NCBI RefSeq assembly: GCF_001761325.1
Contig: NZ_CP017478.1
Location: 3,245,501 to 3,309,500, forward strand
Direction: 5' to 3'
Source: Urechidicola croceus
GTDB taxonomy: Bacteria > Bacteroidota > Bacteroidia > Flavobacteriales > Flavobacteriaceae
Length of the DNA: 64,000 nt
Positions within the stretch are counted from its first letter, which is position 1, and each line of letters starts with the position of its first letter. The notes beneath the pieces are model-generated. The model was not told the DNA's origin and made no database searches. It saw only the letters and a list, made by a program, of their open reading frames with translations. Position numbers and translations under genes: made by a program. Below, piece by piece: positions 47,850 to 55,366 of this stretch.

Positions 47850-47881
47850 TTGTGATTTGATTGTTGAGGTTGGTAATTTTG
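47850..47881 (+). promoter_or_regulatory. candidate promoter of the CtlX-type gene
   Basis: TTG (47850-47852), 21 bases, TAATTTTG (47874-47881). A second TAATTTTG at 47917-47924 lies 17 bases before the ATG and could be an alternative -7 box. Confidence 0.45.
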
Positions 47882-47941
47882 TATTGTAAGAAAATCATTA
47901 TAAAAATTAAAAGTTATAATTTTGTATTTCAAAATTTGAAT

Positions 47942-48877
47942 ATGCAACAAATTACAAATACCATTTTAATGATTCGTCCAGTAAGTTTTAGGATGAATGA
48001 GCAGACTGCTGTAAATAATTACTATCAAAAAGTTTTAGATAATTTATTACCAGCAACTGTGCAATCTAAAGCATTGCAAGAGTTTGACGATTTCGTCAAT
48101 AAACTAAGATTTATTGGAGTTAATGTTATAGTTATTGATGATACTAAGGAGCCAGATACTCCAGATTCAATTTTTCCAAATAACTGGATTTCTTTTCATC
48201 AAGATGGAACTGTTGCTCTATACCCAATGTTTGCTGAGAATAGGAGAGAAGAGAGAAGAGAAGATGTCTTAGATGTTTTAGAAGAAAATGGATTTGTTAT
48301 TAATAATATAGTTGATTATACTTCTGCAGAAGAGGAAGAAGTATTTTTAGAAGGAACAGGGAGTTTGTTACTTGATCGAGTAAATGGTAAAGCATATTGT
48401 GCTTTATCTCCACGTGCTGATGAAGATTTGGTGATAGAGTTTTGCGAAGATTTTGAATATACTCCTATTTTATTTACAGCCAATCAAACAGTAAATGGTG
48501 AGCGAAAAGCAATATATCATACTAATGTAATGATGTGTCTTGCAGAAAATTTTGCTATTGTATGTTTAAATTCAATTGACGATAAGAAAGAGCGAAAGCA
48601 GTTGATAAAACAATTGAAAGAAGATGGTAAAGAAATTATTTCAATCAGTGAAAATCAAGTTAATAATTTTGCCGGAAACATGTTACAAGTAGTAGGAAAT
48701 AATGATGAGCGATTTTTAATTATGTCTAATTCAGCACATCAAAGTTTGACAGAAGTTCAAGTGAAATTAATAGAGCGTCATTGTAAAATTTTATCAAGTT
48801 CTTTAGATACTATTGAGGCTTGTGGTGGCGGAAGTGCTCGTTGTATGATGGCTGAGGTATTTTTACCTAAAAAATGA
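47942..48877 (+). CDS. ctlX: citrulline/arginine hydrolase, CtlX type
   Basis: A 311-residue guanidine-modifying superfamily enzyme. Catalytic Cys301 sits in GGGSARCMMAEVFLP at the C-terminus, His193 in IYHTNV and the substrate-binding DSIFPNNW (75-82) and EGTGSLLL near 137. This pattern is that of CtlX, proposed to split citrulline in catabolism. The start at MQQITNTILMIRPVSF was chosen because it begins the conserved fold; the upstream 27 codons overlap promoter sequence. Arginine deiminase activity remains possible. Confidence 0.8.
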   Translation: MQQITNTILMIRPVSFRMNEQTAVNNYYQKVLDNLLPATVQSKALQEFDDFVNKLRFIGVNVIVIDDTKEPDTPDSIFPNNWISFHQDGTVALYPMFAENRREERREDVLDVLEENGFVINNIVDYTSAEEEEVFLEGTGSLLLDRVNGKAYCALSPRADEDLVIEFCEDFEYTPILFTANQTVNGERKAIYHTNVMMCLAENFAIVCLNSIDDKKERKQLIKQLKEDGKEIISISENQVNNFAGNMLQVVGNNDERFLIMSNSAHQSLTEVQVKLIERHCKILSSSLDTIEACGGGSARCMMAEVFLPKK

Positions 48878-48904
48878 TTACTTAAATCAAATTATTTGAA
48901 AGTA

Positions 48905-48944
48905 AAAAAAACAGTAACGTCTCAACAACAAAAAGACGTTACTG
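48905..48944 (-). terminator. terminator of the stress-type operon
   Basis: CAGTAACGTCT pairs perfectly with AGACGTTACTG (48912-48922, 48934-48944). The T-run (eight T) is on the minus-strand 3' side, so it serves the minus-strand operon ending at 49059 rather than ctlX. Confidence 0.82.
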
Positions 48945-49058
48945 CAAAATTGGTTGCTGATTAAAATCTGGATAGTATTTTAAAGAGAATCATGATTTTA
49001 AAATAGTTATTCCTAAGTGATTTAATTTTCAAACAACCTTGTTAAACATTACGGTTAG

Positions 49059-49781
49059 TTAATGTTTAGATATGCTTCCTCCAGATGATTTAGATCTGTT
49101 AACTTTTTCAGGATTTCCATTATAACTTATATTTCCACCACTGCTAGCATGAGCTGTTAATTCTTCATTTACATGAATTTTTATTCCAGCACCACTTGAA
49201 ACATCTGCATCACCAATATTTGAGATTAAATTTCCAGCATTGATATGACTACCGCTACTTGCATTTCCATTGAAGGTATTAGTTGAACCTTTAACTGTCA
49301 TATTTGCTCCACTTGATGTTGAGCAAATTATTTCTCCTGCATCAACATTAATGTTAATTCCACTACCACTTGAAGAATCTAAATTCATTGATTTAGATTT
49401 AAATGTTCCTTCACCTTTCACATGTGAACCGCTTGAGGTTTTTATGCGGTTTAATTTATTTGCAGTTAAATAAACATTTCTTGCTTTGGCTCTTGAAACG
49501 TTTTTTTCAAAATAGATTTTAAGAACATCACCATCAACTTCAGTTATTAATAAGTCTATGATATTTTCATCAGCTTCAACACTGATGTCTGTGTCGTTTC
49601 CTTGAGTAAGAAAAACTTGAATTCCTTGACTTACTTTGATTTCGTTAAAGTCTGATGTAATTTTACGGTCTTCAGAAACTACATTTCTATTGCCTTGTAT
49701 TCCAAATCCATCAAAAAAACATGATGTTGTTGTGAATAGTACTAATAATAAGATTGCGAATTTTGTTGTTGCTTTTTTCAT
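49059..49781 (-). CDS. GIN-domain lipoprotein (DUF2807)
   Basis: A 240-residue lipoprotein (signal, lipobox TTSC, Cys22) with a right-handed beta-solenoid GIN domain, known as DUF2807. SSG or SGS triplets recur about every 20 residues (TSSGSHVKG, DSSSGSGIN, STSSGANMT, NASSGSHIN, DVSSGAGIK, HASSGGNIS, KSSGGSISK), marking solenoid turns. The start was placed at MKKATTKF. It is the last gene of the DUF4870-PadR-PspC operon and probably an envelope-exposed adhesin-like or scaffold protein; function unknown. Confidence 0.85.
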   Translation of the reverse strand: MKKATTKFAILLLVLFTTTSCFFDGFGIQGNRNVVSEDRKITSDFNEIKVSQGIQVFLTQGNDTDISVEADENIIDLLITEVDGDVLKIYFEKNVSRAKARNVYLTANKLNRIKTSSGSHVKGEGTFKSKSMNLDSSSGSGININVDAGEIICSTSSGANMTVKGSTNTFNGNASSGSHINAGNLISNIGDADVSSGAGIKIHVNEELTAHASSGGNISYNGNPEKVNRSKSSGGSISKH

Positions 49782-49877
49782 AATAGTAAGATTTAGTTTG
49801 TTGTTCAAATTTCATATTTATATTGTGGTTCTACTAAATTTTATTTCCGAATTGTAATATTTAGTGGATGAACTGTT

Positions 49878-50372
49878 TTAATTCACTGGTTTATGATCAA
49901 AGCTTAGCACTCTTTTGAGTACCCAAGTATCATTTTCATTTAGCCAAACACTTGTGAATTTTGCAATTCCAGTTTTATATAATTCTTTTTTTGGCTCTTT
50001 AATATAAAATTCGTGGATACCATTTTGAATTACTCCATAGAGTACATTGTTTTCATATAATGGATAAATTTCCATTGAATCATCAACCAATTTTCTGATT
50101 GGTTTTTTATCCCAATTAGCGCAAATATTATTTTTCATTGCTGTCATAAAAGATTCTTTACCAAAATCTAATCCTCCTTTATCATGATAAAATTCTAAAT
50201 CATTGCTTATGATTGAATCAATCATTTCAAGTTTACATTTATTAAAAGAATTGTCAAAAAGGAAACTATCAATTCTTTTAAATTCAAGATATAGTTCTGA
50301 ATCTTTTGCTACTTGTGAATGAATATTTTGAAATGTTAAAACAGCCAATGAAATAAATAATAACCTTTTCAT
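49878..50372 (-). CDS. secreted NTF2-like protein (DUF4440)
   Basis: A 164-residue protein with a signal peptide (cut after about residue 19, NIHSQ) and an NTF2/SnoaL-type fold: helix with LEMIDSIISNDLEFYHDKGG, then the strands MEIYPLYENNVLYGVIQNGIHEF and FTSVWLNENDTWVLKRVLSFDH, which match DUF4440. No catalytic residues can be named. It lies 19 bases after the PspC gene and 96 bases before the GIN gene, within the same operon direction. Confidence 0.75.
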   Translation of the reverse strand: MKRLLFISLAVLTFQNIHSQVAKDSELYLEFKRIDSFLFDNSFNKCKLEMIDSIISNDLEFYHDKGGLDFGKESFMTAMKNNICANWDKKPIRKLVDDSMEIYPLYENNVLYGVIQNGIHEFYIKEPKKELYKTGIAKFTSVWLNENDTWVLKRVLSFDHKPVN

Positions 50373-50391
50373 AATAGTTTGACTTGATTAA

Positions 50392-52134
50392 TTATTTAAT
50401 GGTTACACCAGTTTTGTCAATATTTATCTCAACAGAATCTCCGTCATCATCTTTGGCTTTAAAGTTTAAACCTTCATCATTGATTTTTAAATTCACATTC
50501 TCTCTATCAACGTCTACATATTCTTTTTTCTCACAATCAAGACAATCTAATTCGCTTTCACCCATTATATAATAGTGGTTTACCATATTTCTATCATATA
50601 TATCTTGAACATTTGAAACTCCGTTTAAATTTCGTCTAGTAGATTTATCTAAATAAATTATTTGACCTTCAGGAACATATAATATAACATCAATTTCCTG
50701 ATCAAAGAAACTTCGAGAAAATTCATTTAAGAAATAGTTATCTAATTTTAAATCAGAACCACTCAAATTAAATTGATATTCTAATTTTTCAGCATTTTCA
50801 TTTGCAGACTGATAATTTCCTCCTCTAGCTTCTTTTCTTATTCTTAAGTAGGTATTTTCTGTATCACTTTTTCTAATGTCAAGATCAACATCATTTGAGT
50901 ATAATTTCTTTATATCATTATCATAAACAACCCTTATGTCGCTATTTCGGTAATATTTGGAATCGTGATAATCTTCATTTCCAATCATTGCAATATTAAG
51001 CGTGTCATTTGTTATTAATTCAATATCACTTTTAGTAGTACTCATTCCTTTGTATTTATATCTACTTGCAAAGTCGGCTATTGAAAAGATAATTCCAGCG
51101 ATTGAGATAATCCAAATAGCTAATAGTGTTAAACTTGTAACTTTATTAAAAGACTTAGTATTATTAGACAATATCTTTAATCCTAAGATAAATATTAATA
51201 TACATGGTATTGCAAGTGCAAAAAATCCGAACAAAATAATTAACCAGTTTGGTAAATATGAATTGAAAATTTCTGTTGGAAAATTAACTGCTCCATCACC
51301 TAATCCGAGTGTTCCTATTGTGCCTATAGTAAAAGCACTAACTATTAAACTTATTAGGGCTATTACTGATGCAAAAATGATAATTGCACCAACGAACTTA
51401 GCGAATATTTTAAGCGCTACAATTAGTATTTTACCAAGGGTATCTAAAAAATCTTGAAATCCAGATTTTGCTTTCCCTGTATACTTTTGATAATCGGCAT
51501 TTGAAATTTTTTCAGTGATATTATTTGTACCATCTTTTACCCTTTCAGTAACTGAATTGATCTCTTCACGAATTTTTTTTTCTATATTATCAATATTGAC
51601 AGCTTCACCTTTCATCTCCAATTTTTCGGAAGTGCTTTTAGCTTCTGGGAGTAAAATCCACATTAATATATAGACTAGTATTGAAGCTCCAGAAGTGGCA
51701 AAGGCACTAATGAACCAAATAATTCTTGACCAAAACACATCAATATTTACATAATGAGCAGTTCCAGAGGCAACTCCACCAAGAAATTTATCATCTCCAT
51801 CTCTGAAAAGTTTTTTACTAGACTTTCTTTTATTTTGTGAGTAGGTATCTTCTGTAAATAATTCTTCATCAACACTATAATCTTCTGGTTGCCCCATAAT
51901 AGTTATAACATCATCAATATCTGCCTCGCTTACTACTTGTCTCTCATCAACAATTTTATCAGATAATAACTCACTTATGCGTGATTCAATATCTTTAATA
52001 ATTTCGTCTCTACCTTGTGGATCATCGCTTAAGGATTTTCGTATGGCTTCTAAATATCTTTTTAACTTTTGAAAAGCATTTTCATCAATATGAAAAAACA
52101 AGCCTCCAAGATTTATGTTTATAGTCTTATTCAT
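50392..52134 (-). CDS. PspC-domain membrane protein
   Basis: A 580-residue inner-membrane protein. An N-terminal cytoplasmic helical region (1-105) precedes a PspC domain (107-166: KKLFRDGDDKFLGGVASGTAHYVN, then a helix with MWILLPEA). Further helices lie at about 235-265, 300-325 and 340-365, followed by a large C-terminal region (about 370-580) rich in Asp and Asn that resembles an adhesin-like solenoid. PspC proteins sense membrane stress. Its first 8 bases overlap the padR stop region, so the two are coupled. Confidence 0.88.
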   Translation of the reverse strand: MNKTININLGGLFFHIDENAFQKLKRYLEAIRKSLSDDPQGRDEIIKDIESRISELLSDKIVDERQVVSEADIDDVITIMGQPEDYSVDEELFTEDTYSQNKRKSSKKLFRDGDDKFLGGVASGTAHYVNIDVFWSRIIWFISAFATSGASILVYILMWILLPEAKSTSEKLEMKGEAVNIDNIEKKIREEINSVTERVKDGTNNITEKISNADYQKYTGKAKSGFQDFLDTLGKILIVALKIFAKFVGAIIIFASVIALISLIVSAFTIGTIGTLGLGDGAVNFPTEIFNSYLPNWLIILFGFFALAIPCILIFILGLKILSNNTKSFNKVTSLTLLAIWIISIAGIIFSIADFASRYKYKGMSTTKSDIELITNDTLNIAMIGNEDYHDSKYYRNSDIRVVYDNDIKKLYSNDVDLDIRKSDTENTYLRIRKEARGGNYQSANENAEKLEYQFNLSGSDLKLDNYFLNEFSRSFFDQEIDVILYVPEGQIIYLDKSTRRNLNGVSNVQDIYDRNMVNHYYIMGESELDCLDCEKKEYVDVDRENVNLKINDEGLNFKAKDDDGDSVEINIDKTGVTIK

Positions 52135-52471
52135 TTTTCGTTGATTTTTTTGTTGTTACAAGGTTGACAGCCTCAACCAAGTCACTCCAAGTTGAGTTTA
52201 GTTCTTTTAAAAATAGTTTTCCTGTTTCGGTTAATCCGTAATATTTTCGTGGAGGTCCAGAAGTAGATTCTTCCCAACGATAATTGAGTAATCCAGCATT
52301 TTTCAACCTTGTGAGTAAGGGATATACTGTGCCTTCAACCACCAATAATTTAGCGTCTTTTAAATGCACCAAGATTTCTGAAGTATATGCATCTCCTCCT
52401 TCTAAAATGGAGAGTATGCAATACTCTAAAACCCCTTTACGCATTTGCGCTTTTGTATTTTCTATCTTCAT
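52127..52471 (-). CDS. PadR-family transcriptional regulator
   Basis: A 114-residue winged-helix regulator. MRKGVLEYCILSIL opens the HTH, and AKLLVVEGTVYPLLTRLKNAGLL holds the recognition helix and wing-start; YRWEESTSGPPRKYYGLTETG is the classic PadR wing. It has a short C-terminal helix for dimerisation. It sits between DUF4870 and PspC genes and probably represses this operon. Two dyads sharing TATGCAATAC, one at the promoter and one inside this gene, are candidate binding sites. Confidence 0.92.
   Translation of the reverse strand: MKIENTKAQMRKGVLEYCILSILEGGDAYTSEILVHLKDAKLLVVEGTVYPLLTRLKNAGLLNYRWEESTSGPPRKYYGLTETGKLFLKELNSTWSDLVEAVNLVTTKKSTKNE
52411..52427. promoter_or_regulatory. palindrome inside padR (candidate operator)
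   Basis: AGAGTAT-GCA-ATACTCT: 7-bp perfect arms with a 3-base centre, in the first codons of padR. It shares the ten bases TATGCAATAC with the promoter dyad at 52954-52967. Confidence 0.35.
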
Positions 52472-52473
52472 AA

Positions 52474-52905
52474 TTATTTGATAAATTTTATGGTTAACGG
52501 ATACTTGTAATTTTCACCGTTATTAGCTCTTATTGCTCCAAGTATAATTAAAGCCAATCTTGCGATTGCTAATAATCCTATTAATGAAGCACTTCCAAAA
52601 AATCCAAAAATATTTGGAAAATCAAAATGGAAGTTATTGTGCATATTGTCGATATTTGAAAAAGCATTAAATATTGTTCGAAAGAAAAAAGGAATAAATG
52701 TAAGACCAAGAATAAATTGATATAATAAAAAACTCAAATTAAAATTGACAGCTTCTTTTCCTTGTTCATCTAAAAATGCACTTTCATCTTTTTTTACTTG
52801 CCAAAAAATTAGTGGAGCAATTACTCCGCCTAATGGAAAAAAGTATCCTGCTAATGCAGAAATATGAATTAAAAATGCGTTGTTATTGTCGTTTTTAGTT
52901 TTCAT
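52474..52905 (-). CDS. DUF4870-family membrane protein
   Basis: A 143-residue protein with three hydrophobic segments (LIHISALAGYFFPLGGVIAPLIFW; FNLSFLLYQFILGLTFIPFFF; a C-terminal helix SLIGLLAIARLALIILGAI, each under 25 residues), the layout of DUF4870/Tic20-like proteins. Function unknown. The start was set at MKTKNDNNN, ten codons inside the longer frame, because the upstream codons run into the leader. It is the first gene of the stress-type operon; padR follows 2 bases after its stop. Confidence 0.85.
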   Translation of the reverse strand: MKTKNDNNNAFLIHISALAGYFFPLGGVIAPLIFWQVKKDESAFLDEQGKEAVNFNLSFLLYQFILGLTFIPFFFRTIFNAFSNIDNMHNNFHFDFPNIFGFFGSASLIGLLAIARLALIILGAIRANNGENYKYPLTIKFIK

Positions 52906-52938
52906 TTTTGTATAACCCTTTAGTATTCTATGCAAATA

Positions 52939-52970
52939 TATATATAAAAGAAGGTATTATGCAATACAAA
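52939..52970 (-). promoter_or_regulatory. promoter of the DUF4870-padR-pspC operon with overlapping dyad
   Basis: On the minus strand a TTG, 21 bases and TATATTTG (a full -7 match) lie about 35 bases before the chosen ATG. The dyad GTATT-N4-AATAC (52954-52967) overlaps the TTG region, where a bound repressor would block polymerase. Box positions are by eye and accurate to a base or two. Confidence 0.55.
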
Positions 52971-53021
52971 GTACTATAATTTAACATTTATTTAACAATT
53001 GAATATATTTAGAAAATATAA

Positions 53022-53040
53022 TAATATACGTAGTATATTA
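53022..53040. promoter_or_regulatory. perfect dyad TAATATAC-GTA-GTATATTA
   Basis: Eight-bp perfect arms with a 3-base centre, about 60 bases upstream of the PadR-operon promoter. It has the same 3-base spacing as the dyad inside padR. The role is unknown; regulator binding is a guess. Confidence 0.3.
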
Positions 53041-53240
53041 AATTTAAAATTTTGAATTTGAAAAAAAAGGTAGTTTTGTTTTTTGTATAAAATTTGTCAG
53101 TTAAAAATTGATAAAACAAGGCTCTTTTTATGTGTGGAAACCACAAGTGTGAAATTATCGTTGAATTTTGAAATGTAAAATTGGTGCAAGATAAAATGAT
53201 AAAAAGTAGTAACTTGTAACCTTTAATTTAATTATATAGA

Positions 53241-53696
53241 ATGAAATTTACACCAAGTAAAATTAATATTTTTTTGATGGCTAAAATACCATCAGCATAT
53301 ATTTCTGGAGTTAGAGTTAGGTCTTTAACAAGTGATGAAGCAGTAGCAACTGTTAAGTATAAATGGATAAATCAAAATCCATTTAAGTCAATGTATTGGG
53401 TTACTCAAGGTATGGCATCAGAATTAACAACTGGAATTTTGGTTATGAAACAAATTGCTGAAAGTGGTAAAAAAATATCAATGTTAGTTACCAATCAAAA
53501 TGGAACTTTTACAAAAAAAGCTCGAGGAAAAATAACATTTACCTGTAAAGATGGAGATAAAATTAAGCAGGCAATTAAAAACACCCTTGAATCAGGAGAA
53601 GGTCAAGTATTGACTTTAACATCGGAAGGTTATGATGAAAGTGGTGATAAAGTATCTAAGTTTGAATATGAATGGAGTATAAAAGCTAAGAAGTAA
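53241..53696 (+). CDS. DUF4442 hotdog-fold protein (possible thioesterase)
   Basis: A 151-residue cytosolic protein: a helix with MAKIPSAYISGVRV, then strands around NPFKSMYWVTQGMASELTTG, matching the DUF4442 branch of the hotdog superfamily related to PaaI acyl-CoA thioesterases. The central helix (GMASELTTGILVMKQIAE) is the family hallmark. No catalytic residue can be assigned. It is followed 66 bases later by the AIM24 gene in the same direction. Confidence 0.8.
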   Translation: MKFTPSKINIFLMAKIPSAYISGVRVRSLTSDEAVATVKYKWINQNPFKSMYWVTQGMASELTTGILVMKQIAESGKKISMLVTNQNGTFTKKARGKITFTCKDGDKIKQAIKNTLESGEGQVLTLTSEGYDESGDKVSKFEYEWSIKAKK

Positions 53697-53762
53697 TTGT
53701 AACAAGTTTATTCAATTATCGTCACATATATAAATAATCTACTAATTTTTAAACTAATAAAT

Positions 53763-54563
53763 ATGAATGCACACGAAATAGATTACGAAATTCATGGAGA
53801 AGAAATGCAGTATGTTGAGATTGAGTTAGATCCTCAAGAAGGTGTAGTTGCTGAATCTGGAAGTTTTATGATGATGGATACAGGAATAAAAATGGATACA
53901 ATCTTTGGTGATGGCTCTGGTCAATCTGAAGGAATATTAGGTAAAATATTTTCTGCTGGAAAACGTATTTTGACTGGAGAAAGTTTGTTTATGACTGTTT
54001 TTCAAAATATTGGTCAAGGAAAGAAGAAGATTTCATTTGCCGCACCATATCCAGGAAAAATTATTCCGATAGATTTAACGAAATATGGTGGTAAATTTGT
54101 GTGTCAAAAGGATGCATTTTTATGCGCGGCAAAAGGTGTTCAAGTAGGTGTTGAATTTTCAAGGAAGTTAGGGCGCGGATTATTTGGAGGAGAAGGCTTT
54201 ATTATGCAAAAGTTAGAAGGTGATGGTTTATCTTTTTTACATGTTGGAGGTACAGTTGCCCGTAAGGAATTAAAAGTTGGAGAATTATTAAAGATTGATA
54301 CAGGTTGTTTGGTTGGATTCACCAAAGAAGTCAAATACGATATTGAATTTGTAGGAGGAATACGGAATACGGTTTTTGGAGGAGAAGGTTTGTTTTTTGC
54401 TACACTTCAAGGACCTGGAGTAGTTTATGTTCAGTCTTTACCGTTTAGTAGATTGGCTGGTAGAATAATTCAATCAATTCCAAGACAAGGTGGGAAGAGT
54501 AAGGGAGAAGGAAGTATATTGGGTGGCTTAGGAGATATTTTAGATGGAGATAATCGTTTTTAA
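53763..54563 (+). CDS. AIM24/TIGR00266-family protein
   Basis: A 266-residue protein with the repeated beta-sheet pattern of the AIM24 (TIGR00266) family: EMQYVEIELDPQEGVVAESG at the start, GILGKIFSAGKRILTGESLFM in the middle and GGEGLFFATLQGPGVVYVQS near the end. Yeast Aim24 affects mitochondrial architecture; the bacterial role is not known. It shares a terminator with the converging DUF4369 gene. Confidence 0.9.
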   Translation: MNAHEIDYEIHGEEMQYVEIELDPQEGVVAESGSFMMMDTGIKMDTIFGDGSGQSEGILGKIFSAGKRILTGESLFMTVFQNIGQGKKKISFAAPYPGKIIPIDLTKYGGKFVCQKDAFLCAAKGVQVGVEFSRKLGRGLFGGEGFIMQKLEGDGLSFLHVGGTVARKELKVGELLKIDTGCLVGFTKEVKYDIEFVGGIRNTVFGGEGLFFATLQGPGVVYVQSLPFSRLAGRIIQSIPRQGGKSKGEGSILGGLGDILDGDNRF

Positions 54564-54587
54564 ATGAATGCTATGATATAAATTTAT

Positions 54588-54623
54588 AAAAGAAAAAGAG
54601 GTTATTTAACCTCTTTTTCTTTT
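54588..54623. terminator. bidirectional terminator inside the 3' end of the DUF4369 gene
   Basis: A 17-bp perfect palindrome (core GAGGTTA-TT-TAACCTC) with A-run on the left and T-run on the right. Its right arm contains the stop and last codons (KEKEVK) of the DUF4369 gene, so coding and termination share bases. Confidence 0.92.
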
Positions 54624-55303
54624 ATTTCTTTAATATATTCATCCAATTGTTTTCCATATTTAGATGCTTTTATTTTATTAGTTAATGAATTGTTAACTGT
54701 ATCTAGCAATGAAATATGAGCATCAAATAATTCCGTTAATGCAATATATGGGGCAACTTCAGAATGACTATTCTTAATTGAAAAACTAGCTGTATATCTA
54801 TATCTGTTTTTAACTAGTCTATCAAATTCTTTATCTAATTTTTCGATTAGTTCGTCATCTTTTGCATTTTGGGCATCAAAACTTTCTTTTATTATTTCTA
54901 ACCTTCTACCATTAAATTTATCTGCCATTTCTTGATAAGTTTGTAACAAATCATGAGATTTAGAACCGGTAATTTTAGCAGAAGTTGCAAACTTATCTAG
55001 TTTTGAATTTATTGTTATTGTTCCTTTTTCACCAAAAAAGTTAATCTTTTCATTTTCTTTGTCGCTTAAAGTCAAAAAGTATAATTCTGGTTCTTTTATA
55101 TTATCAACCAAATTAAAAGAACTTTCACCTACTAACTTTATAGAATCAACAGATGTTATTATAGTATCTTGTATTTTTTGTAAGTATAAAGTACCTTTTT
55201 GTAATCCCTGAATTGTTCCTTGTACAACCATGGAACCTTCTTTTTTGGAACATGAAAGAAGTGAAATTACCAGTAGAGCAACGATAAATATATTTTTATT
55301 CAT
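54602..55303 (-). CDS. DUF4369 lipoprotein
   Basis: A 233-residue lipoprotein with signal and lipobox LLSC (Cys18). The mature N-terminal half (about 25-120: GTIQGLQKGTLYLQKI, TLSDKENEKINFFGEKGTI) is a DUF4369 domain, normally found in front of a thioredoxin domain in Bacteroidetes TlpA-like proteins. Here no CxxC thioredoxin follows; a charged helical region fills the C-terminus instead. The start at MNKNIFIV was preferred over one five codons upstream. Confidence 0.82.
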   Translation of the reverse strand: MNKNIFIVALLVISLLSCSKKEGSMVVQGTIQGLQKGTLYLQKIQDTIITSVDSIKLVGESSFNLVDNIKEPELYFLTLSDKENEKINFFGEKGTITINSKLDKFATSAKITGSKSHDLLQTYQEMADKFNGRRLEIIKESFDAQNAKDDELIEKLDKEFDRLVKNRYRYTASFSIKNSHSEVAPYIALTELFDAHISLLDTVNNSLTNKIKASKYGKQLDEYIKEIKEKEVK

Positions 55304-55366
55304 TTTAATTATTTTCAAATATTGGATTGCAAATATCTACTTTTTATATCAAATAAAATAAAAAAG

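Larger units (their letters stand above)
52906..53240. other. intergenic region upstream of the PadR operon and DUF4442 gene
   Basis: This 335-base gap divides two divergent units. It holds the DUF4870-operon promoter on the minus strand (see 52939-52970), the dyad GTATT-N4-AATAC at 52954-52967 and an 8-bp perfect dyad at 53022-53040. A minor TGTGG/CCACA hairpin is at 53133-53145. No open frame or RNA gene was found, and no convincing promoter for the DUF4442 gene. Confidence 0.6.

Noticed and set aside
48905-48944. Terminator of ctlX on the + strand
   Set aside because: The T-run follows the hairpin only on the minus strand; the + side has just a mixed sequence after the stem, so it was assigned to the opposite operon.
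51002-51457. 151-codon hydrophobic open frame on the + strand
   Set aside because: Antisense of the membrane helices of the PspC gene, whose hydrophobic codons give hydrophobic antisense frames.
53133-53145. Small hairpin TGTGG/CCACA as an sRNA or terminator
   Set aside because: Only 5 bp with a 3-base loop and no T-run; likely chance in a 335-base AT-rich gap.
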